A DNA stretch of 64,000 bases from Pedobacter soli (GTDB lineage: Bacteria > Bacteroidota > Bacteroidia > Sphingobacteriales > Sphingobacteriaceae): contig NZ_FMZH01000007.1 of NCBI RefSeq assembly GCF_900101435.1, forward strand, positions 62,001 through 126,000, read 5' to 3'. Position 1 is the stretch's first letter; each line of letters begins with the position of its first letter. Positions 17,092 through 25,952 of the stretch are shown piece by piece. The notes below the pieces were generated by a model, which searched no databases, was not told where the DNA came from, and saw only the letters and a program-made list of their open reading frames with translations. A program made the position numbers and the translations under genes.

Positions 17092-17739
17092 TCAGTTGTC
17101 GAAAAAATACGCGGGTTCATCGCCCGTATCATCTGGTTTTTTGACCAGATAAACCGTTTTGAATTCGGGCGGTGGCAGATAAAGCCTGCGGGCAAGCTCT
17201 ACAGCAGCCAGGATAGTACTGGCTTTCGCAACCCCCATACCTTTATATCTGCATAGTGATGAGAAATTACACCCTTTTAGCAGGTGGGCTTTGCCACCAT
17301 GACCATCGAATATCCGCTTTCCCAGCTCAACAGCTGATTCCCCAGGAGTACCCGAACCAACCAATATGGCCAGCAATTCTTCTGTTCGGAGCTTTTGGGA
17401 CCCTTTAGCAAACAATTTTTCCCTCGGCCGGGTATCTTCCGGCATCGCTTTGATTCCTTTGGCGGCCTTGTATTCTTCTGCGATATCTTTAACGGTCTGA
17501 TAATCCGCGTCTTGATAGGCTGCTGCCTGAAAGACGGAAGCAAAAGCATTGATAAATTCCGGCAGATGATTTTCAAACACTATAAAACGCCAGCGCTTAA
17601 AACTTCCGTCCTGCTGCTGCTCACTGCGTGTTAGCTGTATATACATGCTATTGTTCTCTGCCCGTTTTAGGTCAACAAAATAATGTCTTTTAGAACTGGC
17701 TGAAAAGAATTCTGATGCCAGTATTTGTTTCTTTTTCAT
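17092..17739 (-). CDS. PUR-domain (DUF3276-like) and RadC helix-hairpin-helix fusion, no MPN domain
   Basis: The protein has 215 residues. Residues 1-75 (ASEFFSASSKRHYFVDLKRA, then KRWRFIVFENHLPEFINAF) resemble the DUF3276/PUR-alpha-like nucleic-acid-binding domain of Bacteroidota. Residues 100-190 (RPREKLFAKGSQKL, TEELLAILVGSGTPGESAVE, YKGMGVAKASTILAAVELAR) are the N-terminal UPF0758 helical part of RadC, with its helix-hairpin-helix. The JAB/MPN domain that normally follows in RadC is absent; the protein ends soon after. RadC-like genes are typical ICE passengers. It may bind DNA during transfer. It is divergent from the zinc-finger gene at 17892. Confidence 0.8.
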   Translation of the reverse strand: MKKKQILASEFFSASSKRHYFVDLKRAENNSMYIQLTRSEQQQDGSFKRWRFIVFENHLPEFINAFASVFQAAAYQDADYQTVKDIAEEYKAAKGIKAMPEDTRPREKLFAKGSQKLRTEELLAILVGSGTPGESAVELGKRIFDGHGGKAHLLKGCNFSSLCRYKGMGVAKASTILAAVELARRLYLPPPEFKTVYLVKKPDDTGDEPAYFFDN

Positions 17740-17807
17740 AATGATACCGAGTTGATTCCCAGCAAACTTCGCTTACCAGAAGCCAAGAAATCGGTACAAA
17801 AACAAAT

Positions 17808-17855
17808 TACCCGATCAACTTATTCATTATCCGATCTAAAAATTGAATACCCGAT
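17808..17855. promoter_or_regulatory. Three TAYCCGAT repeats spaced exactly 20 bp (operator or iteron)
   Basis: TACCCGAT at 17808, TATCCGAT at 17828 and TACCCGAT at 17848 lie on one face of the helix, two turns apart. Inverted relatives flank them (ATCGGTA at 17790, ATCGG at 17858). They fill the divergent gap between the RadC-like gene and the zinc-finger gene. Confidence 0.55.
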
Positions 17856-17891
17856 AAAATCGGCTATATTGCATCATAGCAATAACTTAGA

Positions 17892-18299
17892 ATGAGCCAG
17901 ATAAACCCTGAAAATCAAAAAAAGTGTACCTTTTGTAGTAAAATTCTTCACGGACGAAGCGATCAACGTTTTTGCAACGACACTTGTCGAAATACATATA
18001 ATCGCCACAAGCGGACAGCTGAGAAAATAAAGGAGCATGTAAATACTCCAGAAATCTTCCGGATTATTAAAAAGAATTATGAAATTCTTAAAAAAGGACG
18101 AGAGAGGCCGCTTGATGACAATGAAACAATATTCACAAATACTATTGATATAATGGCTCAGGGCTTTAACCCCAAGTTTTTCACTAGTATTACAAAAGAT
18201 AAAAGTGGAATGCAGTGGTATTGTGTATTCGAAATGGGGTTCAGCATTGGAGATGAATATATTTATATCAAAGATTTTCCAGAACAAGGAGAAGTTTAG
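17892..18299 (+). CDS. Small zinc-ribbon protein of Bacteroidota type
   Basis: This 135-residue protein has an N-terminal zinc ribbon: CTFCSKILHGRSDQRFCNDTC gives a CxxC and CxxxC pair, followed by RNTYNRHK. After it comes a helix (FRIIKKNYEILKKGRER) and a strand-rich end (MQWYCVFEMGFSIGDEYIYI). This layout is common in Bacteroidota genomes and elements; no function is known to me. A nucleic-acid-binding or regulatory role is plausible. The 20-bp repeats lie directly upstream. Confidence 0.8.
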   Translation: MSQINPENQKKCTFCSKILHGRSDQRFCNDTCRNTYNRHKRTAEKIKEHVNTPEIFRIIKKNYEILKKGRERPLDDNETIFTNTIDIMAQGFNPKFFTSITKDKSGMQWYCVFEMGFSIGDEYIYIKDFPEQGEV

Positions 18300-18358
18300 T
18301 AGATAAAAAAAGCTGAACAACAGGAATAAAATATTTTGATCACTGATATTAGTTTGCA

Positions 18359-19726
18359 ATGGAATTTCCAGAATTCGACGAAAATATAGCCGTGTCGGGC
18401 TATGGTAGCGTTCATCAGCTTGTATTGGAGCATAGGTTTGTGAAACCATTGCAAGAAGCTGGCTTTAAAGTTCGTTTATTAAAGCAATACATAGATGAAG
18501 ACCTGCCGTTAGGAAGATTTATATACATACCGTCTAGGCTTCATATTTTTTTAACTAAAAATTTCATTTTAGAAGATTATGACAAGACATCCGAATTTTG
18601 GAATTCTTTCTATCAACATTTAAATAAGATTTTTGAGATGTATTCTTCTATGTTTACTGGTAAAGAATCTGCCTCGGTTAGAAGTGCCACATTTTCATTT
18701 TATTATACTTTCAATGGATATGTTTTAATGTTCCAGTTACAAACCCAAACTGCAAAGATTTTGATGCGCAGAGCTTTAAGTATTTTTGAGTTGTTATTTC
18801 AATTGGAAATTGGAAAGGCGGATTATCTGATAGAAGAAATTGAACTTACTTATCATCTCAAAGATAAGGTTATCTTTTTCGGATATTCTGGAAACAAATG
18901 GCAAATAAATGATCCGATAGTTACGATCGCTGATCAAATTAATACAGATTATCTCAAAACTGCAGATAAGAGGGCAAATAAGCCTGATGTAATGTTGCAT
19001 GAAGATTTTCCAGACAAACGGTATACTTTTAGCGATAATTGGGTTTTAGAATTCGATCGGCTATCCACTTTGATGACCCGGCCGAATGATATCGGGTTAT
19101 TTTCAAGTACTGCCGACAGAAATTTGAAACAGGCTATCGATTTTTATAATAAGACTATTTTGCCTCGTTTCAACTACTATCATGGAAATTTTCCAGACCT
19201 AAAAATCCAGGCTGAGTACTATGATTATTTTGAAATGATCACTACAGCGTTAATTTTTGCCTACACCGCGGTTGAAGCTTTAGCAAATTTACTGATCCCA
19301 AATGACATCCAAATAATAACAGATAATAACATAATCCATACTAAAGCAGATGTTGACTGGTATTCACTTGAGACGAAATTGAAAACTATTTCAGATGTTG
19401 TTCTCTCAACTCCTCCAGCAGAAAGCCAACCTTGGTGGGGTAAGTTTAAACGTCTTCAAAAAATTCGCAATCAAAGTATACATACCAAGCCGTCCGATTC
19501 CCAGCTTCGTTATTCATCCTTATTGGAAAAGAAAATTTTCAAAGTAATTGGTGTGCACAAGGAAATAATCACTTTTTATGGAACCTATTTAAAAAAATCA
19601 AATGAAAAGTTTTTGAATGATTTTCCATATGGTTTTGGCCAGGATAAAATAATTCCATCCATTATTTCGGATAGAACTTATAAAGATTTTTATAATGCGC
19701 TGCATAACCCATCAAATCCATTATAA
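18359..19726 (+). CDS. Hypothetical protein with C-terminal HEPN-like domain
   Basis: This is a soluble protein of 455 residues. The C-terminal part (about 295-420) looks like a HEPN four-helix domain: a helix TALIFAYTAVEALANLLIP, then KLKTISDVV, then FKRLQKIRNQSIHTKPSD, where RNQSIH (R370-H375) is the Rx4H motif. HEPN proteins with this motif are often RNases in toxin-antitoxin or abortive infection systems, though some are inactive binding domains. The first 280 residues are not recognised. It stands alone, 60 bases behind the zinc-ribbon gene. Confidence 0.75.
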   Translation: MEFPEFDENIAVSGYGSVHQLVLEHRFVKPLQEAGFKVRLLKQYIDEDLPLGRFIYIPSRLHIFLTKNFILEDYDKTSEFWNSFYQHLNKIFEMYSSMFTGKESASVRSATFSFYYTFNGYVLMFQLQTQTAKILMRRALSIFELLFQLEIGKADYLIEEIELTYHLKDKVIFFGYSGNKWQINDPIVTIADQINTDYLKTADKRANKPDVMLHEDFPDKRYTFSDNWVLEFDRLSTLMTRPNDIGLFSSTADRNLKQAIDFYNKTILPRFNYYHGNFPDLKIQAEYYDYFEMITTALIFAYTAVEALANLLIPNDIQIITDNNIIHTKADVDWYSLETKLKTISDVVLSTPPAESQPWWGKFKRLQKIRNQSIHTKPSDSQLRYSSLLEKKIFKVIGVHKEIITFYGTYLKKSNEKFLNDFPYGFGQDKIIPSIISDRTYKDFYNALHNPSNPL

Positions 19727-19870
19727 TAAAATGAATATCAAATAAGGTTGAATCAGATTTAAAACACATCTGTGCGTATAACCGTACATAATTTATTTCT
19801 TAACATCCATGATTTTCGTTTTACGAATGGAAAGGAATTTAATAGTTTAGCTTTCTAATCTTATATTAAC

Positions 19871-20548
19871 GTGTTTTATTTTACTCCAACAAAAAAAGGC
19901 CTTGGTGCAGAACTCTGGGGCACTTATGACGATCTAAGAACCATATATGAAGTGATCGGCAAATTCTGGTCGCAAGAAGGTTACACTGAAAAATCAGGTT
20001 TTTTCACCAGAGATCAGATTCTGAGTGGCTTTGCCCATGAAATCAGAAAAGCATATGAGGGCCAGCGGCTTACAAGAGAGTATAGTCATTTCATGCCAGA
20101 TCCGGTGCCGCACTTCGGTTGCAGGCTATCCTGGGTACACATCATTTTTTCTATTAATGCAATTAGATTCAATATGCGTTACTTCGAAAACAATAAAATG
20201 GATCTTGGCTTACTACTTCAAATTGAATATTGGATAGAGGAATCTCTGAGAAGTTTTGATGCCCAGGGAGCTTTATCTCTGATAGGATATCTAAATAGCA
20301 ATGTTGATGCAGCAAATCCTTATCTATATCAATATATGAGAAGTATCAACGCTGATTATTTTGCATTGCGAGGAGGGAAAACGGCATTCAGGCAGCTTTC
20401 AAAACTATTTAGAAGAGCTGCCGCCGGCACAGACGACTATCAGGCCTACCACAGTTTTCTTACAATAGAAGCCCAGAGGTTAAAGTGTGGGATTGAAGAA
20501 CTGGAATTAAGCGACGATGATCTTGATTATGATAAATTAATCTGGTAA
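19871..20548 (+). CDS. DUF6904-like protein (GTG start)
   Basis: This 225-residue soluble protein starts with GTG; no upstream ATG is available. The opening FYFTPTKKGLGAELWGTYDD followed by LRTIYEVIG resembles, from memory, the DUF6904 family of unknown function. The C terminus is acidic (EELELSDDDLDYDKL). It is separated from the zinc finger/GNAT gene by 25 bases and probably starts the plus-strand operon that runs to 25850. Confidence 0.7.
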   Translation: MFYFTPTKKGLGAELWGTYDDLRTIYEVIGKFWSQEGYTEKSGFFTRDQILSGFAHEIRKAYEGQRLTREYSHFMPDPVPHFGCRLSWVHIIFSINAIRFNMRYFENNKMDLGLLLQIEYWIEESLRSFDAQGALSLIGYLNSNVDAANPYLYQYMRSINADYFALRGGKTAFRQLSKLFRRAAAGTDDYQAYHSFLTIEAQRLKCGIEELELSDDDLDYDKLIW

Positions 20549-20573
20549 ACAGCCCAGAACTTAAATAAGAAAC

Positions 20574-21764
20574 ATGGAGTATTTAGTTAATCAGGAAACA
20601 ATTCGTTTTTTATGGTCTGCGCTGAATGAAAAACAGAGCTATCGGCAAACCAGACAAATGCGCAATTGCTTTGATAAATTTATAAAGGATAAATGGGCAT
20701 TTCGGACGGATTTGGAAGATGCGTTGGATTATGCAGATTCTCGCTTGAACCCAAATCGTCTGGAGCTGATTGATCTGGTTAAGGCCTTTGGGATGAATTG
20801 GGAACTGATCTGCTATCGTCCAAATGTGCGGTCCATTTCGGTAAGTGAATATGAAGCTATAAGGGTAGAAGATGCCGCTGTTTTATTTATACTGCTGGAG
20901 CGTCTGGGGTTCAAGGTTGACCCTAGCTATCTGGTTGAGGCGCTTTTACCTGAAATCAAATCAAGGAAAAAGAAACTGTTTTCGGGTTCAGAACTGGAGA
21001 TTTTCTGGTTTTATAAATGCCGTCATAAAACTGCATCTGTGGATTTAATTACCGAAAAAGGTCGTGCTGGGAGTATCAAACAAACCTTAAAAACAGAATC
21101 TGGTCATCAGATTACTTTAAAGTCAGATGAAGAAAGTAGCCTGATTAGCCTTACGGTGGACTCACCTAAATATAGAGACACAAGAAACCCTTATCGCGTC
21201 CAATGTGAAGACTGTGGGATGGAATGGTATAAAGGAGATCCTGATTCCAGTGCGAACCATCGAAAAGAACATAAAAAAAGGATGGCCTATCTTGATCCTA
21301 AACCGCACGCGGATCTGATAGCCGAGAAGAAAAAACATAGTGCAGCTGAATGGGTGACTACAGATTCCCCAGGATGGAAGCATTTCGAAATGTATACCCG
21401 CGCCAGAGCATTCAAAAGAGAATTTCATTATGATTTTATACAGTGGCAGTCCCCAAAAGGGGATGATGATCCAAATGTTAATGGACTCTTATTAACCAAT
21501 CAAAATAATGCCATTGTTGGAGCCTGCTCATTTCGCGACCGAACGGACAAAGACGGTATAAAACTATGGGGACTGGACTGGGTTTGGATATGTCCAAAGG
21601 AAAGAAGAACCGGGCACCTTTCAGCAGTATGGGGAGAACTCAGAAAACGATTCGGGGATTTTGTAGTCGAATCACCGGTTTCAGATGAAATGGTGGCTTT
21701 TTTAGAGAAAAAAAATGATCAAATATTAATCCATCGGCCAGAAAATAGAAATTACAAGAAATGA
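20574..21764 (+). CDS. ESCO1-like zinc finger plus GNAT-like acetyltransferase
   Basis: This is a 396-residue protein. Residues 211-233 form a C2H2 finger of the type found in eukaryotic cohesin acetyltransferases (Eco1/ESCO1): CxxCGMEW, a DPDSSANH turn, then HRKEH, giving C211, C214, H229 and H233. About 70 residues later a GNAT-like segment follows: LLLTNQNNAIVGACSFRDR, then LWGLDWVWICPKERRTGHLS with an RR of the CoA-binding loop, then WGELRKRFGDFVVESP. The finger-then-acetyltransferase order copies ESCO1. The N-terminal 200 residues are unknown. It overlaps the next gene by 4 bases. The target could be a defence protein; that is inference. Confidence 0.78.
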   Translation: MEYLVNQETIRFLWSALNEKQSYRQTRQMRNCFDKFIKDKWAFRTDLEDALDYADSRLNPNRLELIDLVKAFGMNWELICYRPNVRSISVSEYEAIRVEDAAVLFILLERLGFKVDPSYLVEALLPEIKSRKKKLFSGSELEIFWFYKCRHKTASVDLITEKGRAGSIKQTLKTESGHQITLKSDEESSLISLTVDSPKYRDTRNPYRVQCEDCGMEWYKGDPDSSANHRKEHKKRMAYLDPKPHADLIAEKKKHSAAEWVTTDSPGWKHFEMYTRARAFKREFHYDFIQWQSPKGDDDPNVNGLLLTNQNNAIVGACSFRDRTDKDGIKLWGLDWVWICPKERRTGHLSAVWGELRKRFGDFVVESPVSDEMVAFLEKKNDQILIHRPENRNYKK

Positions 21765-22192
21765 CAAATCAGGGTGCGAATCACAAAATTGAAATAAAAA
21801 CCGTTCAAATCGACGGTAAAAAATTGACTAAAAGTCTGTTTGGTCAATTAGGGGAATATGAGTGTCTGGATGCTAATGTTGAATTCACCGGCGATCAGAT
21901 ACTGGGATACTGTAACTATAATAACACTAAATATTTATTATGGATAAAAGGTGGATTGCTAAAAAAAACAAATCTTGATTCCTACAGAAAAATATTAGCG
22001 ACTTCACAAGATACATTTGTTGAAAATATTGGCTGGTTTTTAAGGTTGACCAAAATAGAATTTTACATCAGTTTAAATTCCAGGGGTGTTGTCTCGGATA
22101 GTATTGAAGATCAGGTTCTTCTTGATGAAAAAATTGACAAGCTTAAAGTTTTCTTAAGGAGCATTAAACCAGATATGCAGATATTTCTGTAG
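21761..22192 (+). CDS. Small hypothetical protein in the defence-like operon
   Basis: This 143-residue protein begins with a strand-rich region (IEIKTVQIDGKKLTKSLFGQ), continues with YLLWIKGGLLKKT, and ends in a helix and IKPDMQIFL. I do not recognise a family. Its ATG overlaps the stop of the zinc finger/GNAT gene and it ends 18 bases before the DUF6602 gene, so it belongs to the operon and may be a partner of one of them. Confidence 0.7.
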   Translation: MTNQGANHKIEIKTVQIDGKKLTKSLFGQLGEYECLDANVEFTGDQILGYCNYNNTKYLLWIKGGLLKKTNLDSYRKILATSQDTFVENIGWFLRLTKIEFYISLNSRGVVSDSIEDQVLLDEKIDKLKVFLRSIKPDMQIFL

Positions 22193-22210
22193 TCCTATCC
22201 ACTATATCCT

Positions 22211-23041
22211 ATGTTAAAGACACATTTTGATGCCATTGAAGATAGTTTGGCTATAAAAGCGAAGATTCCAGGAAACTCTGGTCATCCTAATCATAAAGGA
22301 ACCCCAAGAGAACTTTTTATTAAAGAATTTCTTAAATCGCACTTACCAGAAAGCTGTTCTATAGGTACTGGAGAAATCATTGATTGTAATTCGAAGCCTG
22401 GTGAAATGCGAAGTCAGCATGATATTATCATATATAAAAGCAGCTATCCCAAACTGGATTTTGGTGGCGGCGTTAGTGCTTTTATGGTTGAATCAGTTAT
22501 TGCCACAATTGAAATTAAGTCAACCCTGAATGAACAAGGTGTTCTACAGGCCGTTAAGGCTGCAAACATAGTTAAATCGCTGGCTGAATCATTTGATCCG
22601 CAACTGCACAATGAGATTACCAACAGGAAAAAACCAGAGGATATACAGAATTATGTGATTGCATACGATGGCCCGGATGACGGCAGAAAAGTCTATAATT
22701 GGATAATAAGCAGCCACAATAAGTTGAATTTGATTAATATCAGCCTGCCTGTGGGAAGAACTGAAAAGCAGGAAATAAATTCCAATTCTGTTGATGGTAT
22801 TTTTGTGTTAAAGAAAGGATTTATTCTTTTTGCGAACCAGCCTATTTATTTTCAGGGCCAAATGGAATTTGACAAGGAAAATATTGCTCACTCATGGGTA
22901 GTAGGCAACCAGGAATATGGAAATCTTGCCCTGCTGTTTCTAATTCTCTTGGAGAGGATAGGAGCTGATTCCAAAACACATGTGATGTATCCGGCAGGGT
23001 ATTTGAAAAATCATCAAATGGGTACGATCTATGTAACTTAA
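22211..23041 (+). CDS. DUF6602-like protein, PD-(D/E)xK nuclease-like
   Basis: This 276-residue protein has the features of DUF6602: an N-terminal helix with GTPRELFIKEFLKSHLPES, then IGTGEIIDCNS, then RSQHDIIIYK, then FMVESVIATIEIKSTLNE. The D of HDIIIY and the EIK triad give a D...ExK arrangement typical of the restriction-endonuclease-like fold. DUF6602 genes are frequent next to defence genes. No DNA-reading domain is visible. It is the fourth gene of the operon, 18 bases after the small protein and 79 before the cyclase-like gene. Confidence 0.8.
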   Translation: MLKTHFDAIEDSLAIKAKIPGNSGHPNHKGTPRELFIKEFLKSHLPESCSIGTGEIIDCNSKPGEMRSQHDIIIYKSSYPKLDFGGGVSAFMVESVIATIEIKSTLNEQGVLQAVKAANIVKSLAESFDPQLHNEITNRKKPEDIQNYVIAYDGPDDGRKVYNWIISSHNKLNLINISLPVGRTEKQEINSNSVDGIFVLKKGFILFANQPIYFQGQMEFDKENIAHSWVVGNQEYGNLALLFLILLERIGADSKTHVMYPAGYLKNHQMGTIYVT

Positions 23042-23120
23042 TATATAGGTAAACCATTTGACTTTTTCTTGTCAATTTCAATATGATAACAACCGGTAAA
23101 TAATCTTTTATCTTAGCTAA

Positions 23121-24878
23121 ATGAATGGTGATACAATAGACCTTTTTATGTGGGGTTACCAGCGGCACATGAATATATCATTTCAAGTATCCGCTGAACA
23201 AGTCTTTAAAAAAATAGATTGGCGCCTGGACCCCAAGGTTTTCTTTTTAGGAATCCTGGTCGATAATAGGGATGACCGTCACCCGATATGTTTAGAACCG
23301 GAGGATTGTGGATTTAGCACTTTTCAATTTTCGTATGTTAAAAGTTTAGCTGCGGAATTGAGTTCGACCGATCAGGATGGCAGTATTCGCCATTCACATC
23401 CTTTAGCTCAAGACAGGTACGAGCAACGGATCGCTGAGCGTGGATATATTGATGCAATAAAGAGAATTCTCAAACAAAGTGATTTTGAGGATGAAATAGA
23501 TTACCACGTTGCCTCTCCGGTTTACTTGGAAGGCTTTTTAATTTTCACAGTGCTGTCTTTGTCAAGTCTGGCTATAAAAGAACATTATTCACTTGTAAAG
23601 AATAAATATGATAGGTTTCCAATCTTTAGATCGCTTACGGAAGCCGTCATCGCATCTTTTCTTAATGCCTGCAGTTTTGAACTAAAAGACCCGAATCGGG
23701 GATTTGCAGAAGTGATGAAAAGGGCTGATGAGTTGTTGCGTGATGCTGGAAGACAATTCATGTATACCATAGCAACTGCTGGAGGGAATTTTGACGGTTT
23801 GCACAGGTTTTATGATGCTTGTAATGAAATTGCGTCGTTGCGATATGAAGGAGCAATAGGACTGGGCAGCATTTTGATTGCGCCGCGTGACCATAAAAAT
23901 ATCAAGTTAACGCTGGAACTTGATCGCCCGATCAAAATGACAGATTTTCGCATGGTGAGAAAGTTTCTTGAAGTCTCTGATAATAGTTCAGCTATCGTAA
24001 GTGATTCTGCTTTAATTTATGGCTTAGGTGAGATAAGAGGGAAATACAATCCAAAGGATGAAAATTTGTTCACCGTCAATTTTACTAATCATTTTACCTG
24101 GCTTGTTCTCCATGATAATAATCCACTAATGGAGGTAGAATACCGTCAGCCCAAACTTCCCTCGGATAAAATTGACCGGGAAAAACTGTATTCTGATTTT
24201 CGAAGGATTTTCAAAGGTATTTCAAAGAAACAATTGGATGATCTCTGGGAAGTTGCCATGGAGGCATGTGGTCAAAAACACGGAACTATGATTGTTATAT
24301 CTGATGAGGCGAAAACAGAAGCTGATAGATTAGGAAAACAGGGCTTTTCTGTAAAACCAATCAAGCTTACAGAGTCCATGGTTAGAAAAGTGACCTCAAT
24401 AGATGGTGCAGTGTTACTTGACCGCGATGCCAATTGTCACGCCATTGGAGTTATTTTAGATGGCCTGGCTACTGAAAAGGGCGACCCTTCCAGAGGTGCA
24501 AGATATAATTCAGCCATTAGATACTATGAAAAATTCAAAGATGCTGGAGCATTAGCTATCCTCATAGTTTCAGAAGATGGAATGATCAATGTTTTACCTG
24601 ATCTTATTCCGCAAATCAAGCATAGTAAGATCGAGTATGCCATAGATGATTTCAAAAAAATATTGGAAGAAACAACACTAGATAAAAAAGCTTTCAATAT
24701 GAGTATGCATTTTTTTAATTCCATTCGGTTCTATTTAAGACAAGACGAATGCGATATGATAAACGATACTAGAAAAGAGATAGAAGTAAAATTCGAAACT
24801 GATCTCAAAATGGCCCATATAGTTTGTGATGATTTTGTTCCAAATGCCAAAATGAACGATACTTATTATATGGATTAA
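23121..24878 (+). CDS. DisA-like nucleotidyl cyclase domain protein (DAC superfamily)
   Basis: The protein has 585 residues. The C-terminal half carries a DisA_N/DAC-type domain: TSIDGAVLLD with the DGA motif (428-430), then GARYNSA (459-465), then LAILIVSEDGMINVLPDL. In DisA and CdaA the second motif is G(T/A)RHRAA; here the RHR is RYN. DAC domains make cyclic di-AMP from two ATP. The large N-terminal region (1-380) is unlike DisA and probably senses something; such sensor-plus-DAC proteins have been predicted in bacterial conflict systems. An Mrr-like nuclease follows after 27 bases, a natural effector. Activity is uncertain because of the changed motif. Confidence 0.85.
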   Translation: MNGDTIDLFMWGYQRHMNISFQVSAEQVFKKIDWRLDPKVFFLGILVDNRDDRHPICLEPEDCGFSTFQFSYVKSLAAELSSTDQDGSIRHSHPLAQDRYEQRIAERGYIDAIKRILKQSDFEDEIDYHVASPVYLEGFLIFTVLSLSSLAIKEHYSLVKNKYDRFPIFRSLTEAVIASFLNACSFELKDPNRGFAEVMKRADELLRDAGRQFMYTIATAGGNFDGLHRFYDACNEIASLRYEGAIGLGSILIAPRDHKNIKLTLELDRPIKMTDFRMVRKFLEVSDNSSAIVSDSALIYGLGEIRGKYNPKDENLFTVNFTNHFTWLVLHDNNPLMEVEYRQPKLPSDKIDREKLYSDFRRIFKGISKKQLDDLWEVAMEACGQKHGTMIVISDEAKTEADRLGKQGFSVKPIKLTESMVRKVTSIDGAVLLDRDANCHAIGVILDGLATEKGDPSRGARYNSAIRYYEKFKDAGALAILIVSEDGMINVLPDLIPQIKHSKIEYAIDDFKKILEETTLDKKAFNMSMHFFNSIRFYLRQDECDMINDTRKEIEVKFETDLKMAHIVCDDFVPNAKMNDTYYMD

Positions 24879-24905
24879 TGAAACTAGAAAAAATATTAAG
24901 AAGAT

Positions 24906-25850
24906 ATGGAAATTACCGCTATACAGTTCGAAAAGTTGCTGCTTGAATTCTGCAAAAAGGATTTTCCTCCAGGATTTGCAATAGAGCACGACTATAAGCA
25001 AACGGGTAATGAAAGTGAGAATAAGAGGCAAATTGATGTTAGAATAAAGGGCAGGCTCGGTATTGCTGAAATTCTTATCTGCGGGGAGGCAAAAAACTGG
25101 AGTGAACCAGTGGGGTCTGAAGTAATAGATGCCCTGGTGGGGAAATATTTAAGTGGTGAGATACGGGCAAACAAGGTGATTTTGTTTTCAAATATGGGTT
25201 ATACCGAGCCCGCAATAACTCGGGCAAAGAAATTAGGAATTGAACTTTTACAGCCGTTTACTTTGGGTAAACCATTCTTGAAAATTCCATATGTGATATC
25301 CGTTGGCACTTTAGGATTAATGATGGTTCAGGTTGTGTATGACGGGATACAGCAGAATTCTATGGCAATCGATACGGGACAATACATTATATATAAAGGA
25401 AGTGAACGAATTTCGTTTCTACAGATGATCTATCGTAATATTATTTCTTCATTAAAGCAGCTGCCAGAAATGAATGTGCGTATAGAGGTTGGAAAAATCA
25501 ATGTCAATGAATCAAGCGTACTTTATGAGTTAAAAAGTCAGCCTAATCTTCGTTATAATGGACATTTTAATGTCGAAGTTGATCTCAACTGGGATTTTTT
25601 TGTTGAAGACATTGAAGACGCTGTTTTATTTCATGTCAATGAGGAAAAAATTTTACACCTACAACTACTGGAAAACCATTCGATAATGGAAAAAGTATTG
25701 TTGTCAGGCACAAAACGGAACTATGAATCACGATCAAGCTGTATAATTAATGAGGTAGAAAACGCAGTGGCTACAGGTTTTTTGATTGCTTTGTCTGATC
25801 CTGATCAAAATTTGATCGATCCTCACCGACCTCTTTTTACAATTATTTAA
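24906..25850 (+). CDS. Mrr-like restriction endonuclease-fold protein
   Basis: This 314-residue protein is recognisable in its first 120 residues: an N-terminal helix AIQFEKLLLEFCKKDF, then RQIDVRIKG, then LICGEAKNW, giving the D...ExK active site of Mrr-type nucleases. Next come VIDALVGKYLSGEIRANKVI and FSNMGYTEPAITRAKKLGIE, the usual end of the Mrr catalytic domain. The last 190 residues are strand-rich and unknown; they could bind a ligand. Mrr-family enzymes cut modified or foreign DNA. Placed right behind the cyclase-like gene, it may be an effector switched on by a nucleotide signal; this is inference. Confidence 0.85.
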   Translation: MEITAIQFEKLLLEFCKKDFPPGFAIEHDYKQTGNESENKRQIDVRIKGRLGIAEILICGEAKNWSEPVGSEVIDALVGKYLSGEIRANKVILFSNMGYTEPAITRAKKLGIELLQPFTLGKPFLKIPYVISVGTLGLMMVQVVYDGIQQNSMAIDTGQYIIYKGSERISFLQMIYRNIISSLKQLPEMNVRIEVGKINVNESSVLYELKSQPNLRYNGHFNVEVDLNWDFFVEDIEDAVLFHVNEEKILHLQLLENHSIMEKVLLSGTKRNYESRSSCIINEVENAVATGFLIALSDPDQNLIDPHRPLFTII

Positions 25851-25952
25851 GAATAATTGAGGCTTTTGAGGGTGCAATTAGTGTCTTCTAAAATTAATTT
25901 TTGGTTAAAGATCCGAAAGATTAACTTTACTTAACGCTAATCATTATTAATA

